Shown piece by piece: positions 59,459 to 64,000 of a DNA stretch of 64,000 nucleotides. This stretch comes from CAYFRC01 sp050946115 (GTDB taxonomy: Bacteria; Bacillota; Clostridia; Christensenellales; Aristaeellaceae): positions 62,001 to 126,000 of the forward strand of contig JBMNUF010000002.1 in NCBI GenBank assembly GCA_050946115.1, given 5' to 3'. Made by a program: the position numbers and the translations under genes. The notes under the pieces were generated by a model. It searched no databases, was not told where the DNA came from, and saw only the letters and a list, made by a program, of their open reading frames with translations. How positions within the stretch are numbered: position 1 is the first letter of the stretch; every line of letters starts with the position of its first letter.

Positions 59459-59487
59459 AGTATATACCCAATATATTGTGTTTTCAA
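59459..59487 (-). promoter_or_regulatory. Promoter of the NrdD-tail-like gene
   Basis: Minus strand: -35 TTGAAA (59482-59487), 17-base spacer, -10 TATACT (59459-59464). Confidence 0.85.
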
Positions 59488-59506
59488 CCATATTTCGGAA
59501 ATTTTT

Positions 59507-61513
59507 TTAGGATTCTGCGCTCGCCGTCGCGACGACGAGCGTGCCCATGTCGAGAACCTGTCCTTCCCGCGCGCGGGAGGATGCAGTGGATACTTCGATC
59601 TCGATCCTGGGCGCTCCCGAAAGCCCGCGAAGCCTTGCCTCGCGCACTACGCTGCGGTGCGCGTCCGCCTTCGCAAGAGAGATCGCCTCCTGCATCGTCT
59701 CCGCGCGCACGTTTTCCGAGCCCTGCACGATGTACCCGTCCACGCCGAACGCCTTGTAATCCGGCACGATCTTCACCTTTGCCTGCGCGGAGACCCTGCC
59801 CGTGATCGCGCCGACCGCGTTCGCGACGGCGGCGTATTCGGGAACGACGCATTTCGTAGCGAGCTTTTTGGCGACATCCGGCAAAAACACGTGCGTCGGC
59901 GCGCCGATGCTCACGAGCGACGCGCCCGTCGTAAAGCGAAAATCCAATAGCGCCGCATCCCCGCGCCACGCGGCGCGAATCATGTCGGAAATCTGCCCGT
60001 CCATGCCGCGCGCAAAAATCTTGGGATGGCTGTCCTTGAGCAGGATTCTGACGATGTTGGCGTACAATTTTTCCTTGACCGCGTCGTACACCTCGCCGCA
60101 CAGGCGCCGAATATCCATTTCGTCCGCCGTGCGCCCGCTGAGCGTCATCGAAAAGTATTCCGCCGCGAGGCGGGACGCTTCCGCATCGAACCGCGAAAAA
60201 TCGCCCACAACGTGCATCGCGTCCGTGGGCGTAAACCCCGCGCGCATGATGATGTTTTCATTTTCGAGCCTGTCGATGTTGAAGGTGGACGCCCTCTCCC
60301 CGATGCACTTTGCCGCCTCTTCCAGCGGCAGCGCCTTTCCCCAAAGTTTTGAGACGAAGTCCCTCTCCCGCGCGGTATAGCGCGCATTGCCCTCGATGTT
60401 TTTTACCGCGTAGAGAAATTCGTGCAGGGGCTTTGTGTGCTGCGGCGCCCTTTCAATGAGCTTTTTCAGTTCGTCTTTTATGGAACCCCATTTTTGCGCC
60501 GCGATGCACAAGGGCGTCACGCGCCGCTGTTGCAGCGCGATGTTCCCCTCAAGCATGCGGATCGCACTGTCGCCGCCGAGCGCGAAGGTGTCGGTGAATA
60601 CGCCCTTGACGTAGGTGGAATAGTTGCCCACGCGCACGCCGTCCGTCTCCGTTACGGGCTTTCCGCCCTTTACGATGGAAACGTCCGTCGTCGTGCCGCC
60701 CATGTCGACGATCACACAGTCCCTTTCCTCCGTCAGCGCCGCGCCGCCCAACACGCTCGCCGCAGGACCGCACAAAATCGTCTCCACGGGGCGCAGCAGC
60801 GCAAACTCGTCCGACATCACGGTCGCATCACTTCGCACGACCAGGGTGCTCGCGGAAATGCCCCTTTCGGAGAGCACCTTGCGGATGGCGAGCATGAAAT
60901 CGCGCAGGATCGGTACGAGCCGCGCATTGAGCAGCGTGCTCGCGCCGCGCTTGATGCTGTTCAAGTCCTGAAACAATTCGCTGCCGCAGATGATCGGAAC
61001 GTCGCATATCGCGGAAAACAGCTCCTTCGCCTTCTTTTCGACGATGCCGCCGTTGTTCATCGCATACAATTCCACGATGGCAAGTCCCTCCGCATCGGAG
61101 AGCCACGCCTTGCCGTCCTCTATCAGCCGCTCCCAGTCCGGCTCCGCAGCGACACTCCCGTCAAAGCGCGCTCCCTCGCCTTCGCAGCACAAAATCGCGC
61201 TTTTGTCGCGCAAGCCGTACTCCCCGCCGACCCAGTCCACCGTCTTTTGGGGAATGTTGATAAAAAGAAGCTTCGCCCTGCCGCCCTTGTCCTCGACGCA
61301 GGCGTTCGTTGCGAGCGTCGTGGACAGGGCGACCAGGCACGCTTCTTTCGCGAGCACGGGGTCGAGCCTTCCCAGCGCCTCGCCGATGCCTATGGAGAGG
61401 TCTTCCCGCGTCGTCAGCGCTTTCGCGCCGGAGAGTACCCTGTTTTCGTCCAAATCGTACAGCACCGCGTCCGTATAGGTTCCGCCCGTGTCGATCCCGA
61501 TGCCGATCCTCAC
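59507..61513 (-). CDS. HyuA-like hydantoinase/oxoprolinase family protein
   Basis: A 668-residue ASKHA-fold ATPase of the hydantoinase A/oxoprolinase family. It begins with GIGIDTGGTYTDAVLYD, has ALSTTLATNACVE, LLNARLVPI, and the second phosphate-binding loop VIVDMGGTTTDVSIVKGG. The C-terminal third is less typical. Such proteins open cyclic amides such as hydantoin or 5-oxoproline, or carboxylate ketones, usually with a HyuB partner that is absent here. The start is a GTG at 61513 after AGAGGGG, overlapping the upstream stop codon in GTGA. Confidence 0.85.
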   Translation of the reverse strand: MRIGIGIDTGGTYTDAVLYDLDENRVLSGAKALTTREDLSIGIGEALGRLDPVLAKEACLVALSTTLATNACVEDKGGRAKLLFINIPQKTVDWVGGEYGLRDKSAILCCEGEGARFDGSVAAEPDWERLIEDGKAWLSDAEGLAIVELYAMNNGGIVEKKAKELFSAICDVPIICGSELFQDLNSIKRGASTLLNARLVPILRDFMLAIRKVLSERGISASTLVVRSDATVMSDEFALLRPVETILCGPAASVLGGAALTEERDCVIVDMGGTTTDVSIVKGGKPVTETDGVRVGNYSTYVKGVFTDTFALGGDSAIRMLEGNIALQQRRVTPLCIAAQKWGSIKDELKKLIERAPQHTKPLHEFLYAVKNIEGNARYTARERDFVSKLWGKALPLEEAAKCIGERASTFNIDRLENENIIMRAGFTPTDAMHVVGDFSRFDAEASRLAAEYFSMTLSGRTADEMDIRRLCGEVYDAVKEKLYANIVRILLKDSHPKIFARGMDGQISDMIRAAWRGDAALLDFRFTTGASLVSIGAPTHVFLPDVAKKLATKCVVPEYAAVANAVGAITGRVSAQAKVKIVPDYKAFGVDGYIVQGSENVRAETMQEAISLAKADAHRSVVREARLRGLSGAPRIEIEVSTASSRAREGQVLDMGTLVVATASAES

Positions 61514-62232
61514 CGAAAAACCCCTCTTTCCTTCCTGGGCATGACCGTGTCCCACATCGTCAGCATGCCCAAGATTTTCCCGCCGGGAGAGCCGTTGCGC
61601 GTGATGAATATCGCCGCGAGCCGCGGCTTTTTCGACGCGGATACCAAAAAGCGATTGCGCGCGTCGAAGAGCGTCGCGCCGATCGCCAAAAAGTCATACT
61701 GTTCCGAAATGTGGTTTTCGATGGGGAGATAGCGTTCGAGTTCGGAAAGCGTCGTTTTCTCCGTAAGCACCAGCGCGCCTTCCGTCACCGCCGTAAACAC
61801 AGCGCCGTGGCTGAGCACGCCGAAGAGCTTGCCCTTTTTCAACACGGGCACGTGCGAAAAGCCCTTCTGCTCCATCCCCTGCATGACGGGAAGGAGCCTG
61901 CTGTACAGCTGCGCGAACAACAGCTCCGAAAACGGCGTCATCACGTCCGCGATCGCGGAGGGCTCCTTCACATAGTCGATGACCTCGTTCAAAAAGCCCA
62001 CGAGCTCCTCGGAGGGCTCCGCGATGTAGCCGCCGTCCAAATCCGCGCTGTGCGAGATGAGGTTGCGCAGCTCGCGCGCGAGGTTCAGCCGCTCGCGATA
62101 CGGTTCGGATGCCTCCTCCGCCAGAAATTCCGCGACCACGCTGCTCCTTCTCTGCGACCTTCCCGCATAGCGCGTCTCCAGCGCGTCTTCCAACACGCGA
62201 TAGCGCTTGAGAAACGTTTCCGCCCGACTCAT
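61510..62232 (-). CDS. CBS-domain protein with HEPN-like N-terminal region
   Basis: A 240-residue cytoplasmic protein. The first 85 residues are helical and contain ARELRNLISHSADL, where Arg56 and His61 have the R-x4-H spacing of HEPN domains. Residues about 90-230 read as a CBS pair: IADVMTPFSELLF, QKGFSHVPVLKKGKLFGVLS, TTLSELERYLP and ILGMLTMWD. CBS pairs sense adenine nucleotides. The HEPN assignment is a motif-level guess. AAAGGGGG precedes the ATG. It overlaps the ABC ATPase gene before it and the HyuA-like gene after it by four bases each. Confidence 0.72.
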   Translation of the reverse strand: MSRAETFLKRYRVLEDALETRYAGRSQRRSSVVAEFLAEEASEPYRERLNLARELRNLISHSADLDGGYIAEPSEELVGFLNEVIDYVKEPSAIADVMTPFSELLFAQLYSRLLPVMQGMEQKGFSHVPVLKKGKLFGVLSHGAVFTAVTEGALVLTEKTTLSELERYLPIENHISEQYDFLAIGATLFDARNRFLVSASKKPRLAAIFITRNGSPGGKILGMLTMWDTVMPRKERGVFR

Positions 62233-63122
62233 ATGTCCCCCTTTCGGACGACGATCGCGTCGCCCTCCCATTCGAGGCGCACCTTGTTGCCCTGAATGCC
62301 CGCCCTTTCGAGCATTTCGCGCGGAATCTGCAGCCGTCCCACGCGGTCGAGCACGGCGTACTCGTCGTGCGCCTCGTCCGCGTCGGAAAGCGAACCGAGC
62401 CCCTCGATGCGCTCCAGATAGCTCTGCTTCATGATGCGCTCGGACGCGGTCTTGCCGTCGCGGATGGAAACCACGCGGTTGACCTTGCGCGCGATCGCCC
62501 TGTCGTGCGTGACGATGACGACGGTGATGCCCAATTCCCTGTTGAGGCTTCGGAACACGTCCAAAATGTGCTCCGACGTCTTTGCGTCCACGGCGCCGGT
62601 CGGCTCGTCCGCGAGCAGGATTTTCGGGCTGTTGGCGAGCGCTATGGCGATCGCGACGCGCTGCTGCTCGCCGCCCGAAAGCTGGCCCAGCCTGCTGTTT
62701 TTCCTGTGCGACATGCCGACCATGTCGAGAAGTTCCAGCGCGCGCTGCTTTCTGCGGGCGGCGCCCTTTTCAAAGAGCATGGGCGTCTGCACGTTCTGCC
62801 ACGCGTTGAGCCACGGCAAAAGGTTGCGCGCATTGTTCTGCCACACAAAGCCCACCGTCGTCTTCTTGTATTCCACGAGCTCTTTTTCGCTCAGCTTGAA
62901 GAGGTCTTTCCCGTCCACGATGAGCTTTCCGGCGGACGGCTTATCCAGCCCCCCGATCATGTTGAGAAAGGTGGACTTGCCGGAGCCGGAATTGCCGATG
63001 ATCGCCATCAGTTCGCCCTTTTCGATGACAATCTCCAGCCCCTGCAGCGCGAGCACCTCGATGTCCTTGGTCTTATAGATTTTGACGAGGTTGTCGCATT
63101 CGATGATCGGCTCATTCGGCAT
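62229..63122 (-). CDS. ABC transporter ATPase with C-terminal AbrB-like domain
   Basis: A 297-residue protein. The ATPase part is of the MacB/LolD type: Walker A GNSGSGKST, Q-loop VGFVWQNNARN, signature LGQLSGGEQQRVAI, Walker B ILLADEPTGAVD and IVTHDRAIA. The last 45 residues, AVLDRVGRLQIPREMLERAG and the strand-rich end VRLEWEGDAIVV, look like a SpoVT/AbrB swapped-hairpin domain, which usually binds DNA. The ATG at 63122 is preferred over a GTG at 63134. It overlaps both neighbours and forms one operon with a second ATPase and an FtsX-like permease. Confidence 0.88.
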   Translation of the reverse strand: MPNEPIIECDNLVKIYKTKDIEVLALQGLEIVIEKGELMAIIGNSGSGKSTFLNMIGGLDKPSAGKLIVDGKDLFKLSEKELVEYKKTTVGFVWQNNARNLLPWLNAWQNVQTPMLFEKGAARRKQRALELLDMVGMSHRKNSRLGQLSGGEQQRVAIAIALANSPKILLADEPTGAVDAKTSEHILDVFRSLNRELGITVVIVTHDRAIARKVNRVVSIRDGKTASERIMKQSYLERIEGLGSLSDADEAHDEYAVLDRVGRLQIPREMLERAGIQGNKVRLEWEGDAIVVRKGDI

Positions 63123-63783
63123 GTACAATCTCACCGTCCTCCAACTCGTATACCCTGTCGCCCAATTCCATCAGCCCCGTGTCGTGCGTGGTCATCACAA
63201 TGGTGATGTGTTCGTTTTCCGCGAGCGAGCGAAAGGTCTTTAGAACCTGAAGCCCCGTCGTGGTATCCAGTTCCGCCGTCGGCTCGTCCGCAAACAGCAC
63301 TTTCGGCGAATGCGCGATGGCGCGCGCGATGGCGACGCGCTGCTGCTCGCCGCCCGACATCTCCTGCGGCATGTGCTGCATCCGCTGCCCGAGCCCCACG
63401 ATGCGCAGGCATTCCTCCGCGCGCTTTTTGCGGTTGCCACCGTATCTTGCGAGGCGCAGCGCGTAATCGACGTTTTCAAACGCGCTCATCATCGGGATCA
63501 GCGCGACCGACTGGAACACGAAGCCGATCTGCGTGCGGCGAAGGCGCGCCCTGTTTCTCTCGTCCATGCGCGCGATTTCGCGCCCGGCGAGGTATACGCT
63601 GCCCTCGGTGGGCCTGTCGAGCGCGCCCAAGATGTTCATGAGCGTCGTCTTTCCGGAGCCGCTCCTGCCTTTTAATATCGTAAGCTTGCCCTCGGGGGCT
63701 TCCATATCGATTCCCTTGAGCGCCCAAAACGTTTCGCCCAGCGCGATGGGAAAACAGCGCTTTACGCCTTCGGCTTTCAGCAT
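63112..63783 (-). CDS. ABC transporter ATPase (MacB/LolD type)
   Basis: A 223-residue ATPase. Walker A is GRSGSGKTT, the Q-loop IGFVFQSVALIP, the signature MSGGEQQRVAIARA, Walker B VLFADEPTAELD and the H-loop TTHDTGLME. It lacks the AbrB-like tail of its partner. It should drive an FtsX-like permease, the end of which lies upstream. The ATG at 63783 follows GGGGAGGA; a longer reading to 63861 would enter the permease gene. Confidence 0.93.
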   Translation of the reverse strand: MLKAEGVKRCFPIALGETFWALKGIDMEAPEGKLTILKGRSGSGKTTLMNILGALDRPTEGSVYLAGREIARMDERNRARLRRTQIGFVFQSVALIPMMSAFENVDYALRLARYGGNRKKRAEECLRIVGLGQRMQHMPQEMSGGEQQRVAIARAIAHSPKVLFADEPTAELDTTTGLQVLKTFRSLAENEHITIVMTTHDTGLMELGDRVYELEDGEIVHAE

Positions 63784-63788
63784 GATCG

Positions 63789-64000
63789 TCAGTCCTCCCC
63801 AAGCTTCAGCGCTTGCGTGATCTTGATTCGGGAAATGAGAACGCTGAGTATCGCCATGCACACGAACAGCACGATGCCCACGACCGCAAACAGCTTCGCG
63901 GTATCCGCCGCATCCGCGACGATCGCCAGCGGGAGCGATTTTTCATACGAAGCGTAGGCGATTTGTATCAGCGGAATAAACAGCTTTGATGCGAGGATCC
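63789..64000 (-). CDS. FtsX/MacB-type ABC transporter permease, C-terminal fragment
   Basis: Only the last 69 residues lie in the window; the gene runs off the right edge. The end shows a membrane helix (FAVVGIVLFVCMAILSVLI) followed by SRIKITQALKLGED, the usual end of FtsX-like permeases of macrolide, lipoprotein or peptide exporters. The stop codon (63789-63791) is five bases before the ATPase start codon, so the genes form one transporter operon. Confidence 0.82.
   Translation of the reverse strand, partial: ILASKLFIPLIQIAYASYEKSLPLAIVADAADTAKLFAVVGIVLFVCMAILSVLISRIKITQALKLGED

Noticed and set aside
1..64000. CRISPR arrays, insertion sequences, prophage genes, rRNA
   Set aside because: No regularly spaced repeats, transposase or integrase motifs, phage structural genes or rRNA sequence were seen on either strand.

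Overview
The window reads as chromosomal DNA of a GC-rich anaerobic member of the Clostridia (Bacillota). The evidence is strong AGGAGG ribosome-binding sites, sigma-A promoters (TTGACA/TATAAT spaced 17), the bL9-DnaB-DUF2232 cluster, a CdaA/CdaR pair, the [FeFe]-hydrogenase maturation set HydE/HydG/HydF, and several sugar ABC importers with glycoside hydrolases. I see no rRNA, CRISPR array, phage block, transposase or att site. An exact genus cannot be read from the sequence.

Left part (1-9200): a Gfo/Idh/MocA tail, then a LacI-type regulator facing a sugar utilisation operon on the minus strand (binding protein, hairpin, two CUT1 permeases, GH42 beta-galactosidase). Then come a small lipoprotein of unknown role and a membrane-anchored protein of unknown function. 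9350-14470: a promoter and a leader with two mutually exclusive hairpins precede TM1266-like regulator-hydE-hydG-hydF; a HAD phosphatase follows with its own promoter and structured leader. 14548-20000 (minus): Gfo/Idh/MocA, two CapA-like proteins (one with four Ig-like domains) and an LCP protein, an envelope-facing set. 20039-23380: a USP-like protein, a membrane protein, AzlCD and an AlkX/YcaQ-like DNA glycosylase. 23416-24555 holds two decayed genes. 24581-27450 is the DUF2232-rplI-dnaB operon.

Middle (27600-45400): a secreted protein, tRNA-Arg(CCU), a flavoprotein, a TIM-barrel isomerase, threonine synthase, then an operon cdaA-cdaR-membrane protein-ATPase-PIG-V-like glycosyltransferase. 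After it come a GNAT, another Gfo/Idh/MocA enzyme beside a GH2-like protein that seems to lack its catalytic barrel, a Nudix hydrolase, a class I aminotransferase and TrmO.

Right part (45600-64000): an AT-richer secreted PG-binding/OB-fold protein, a SLOG protein, an exported M16 peptidase, a GH2 beta-galactosidase, a MazG-like protein, a MATE exporter, a CUT2 sugar importer operon, and a zinc-ribbon protein behind a long structured RNA. The end holds an orphan NrdD-tail-like protein, a HyuA-like protein coupled to a possible HEPN-CBS protein, and an ABC exporter with two ATPases (one with an AbrB-like tail) and the end of an FtsX-type permease.

The best candidates for something undescribed are the leader of the hydrogenase maturation operon (9354-9480) and the structured RNA at about 58568-58800.
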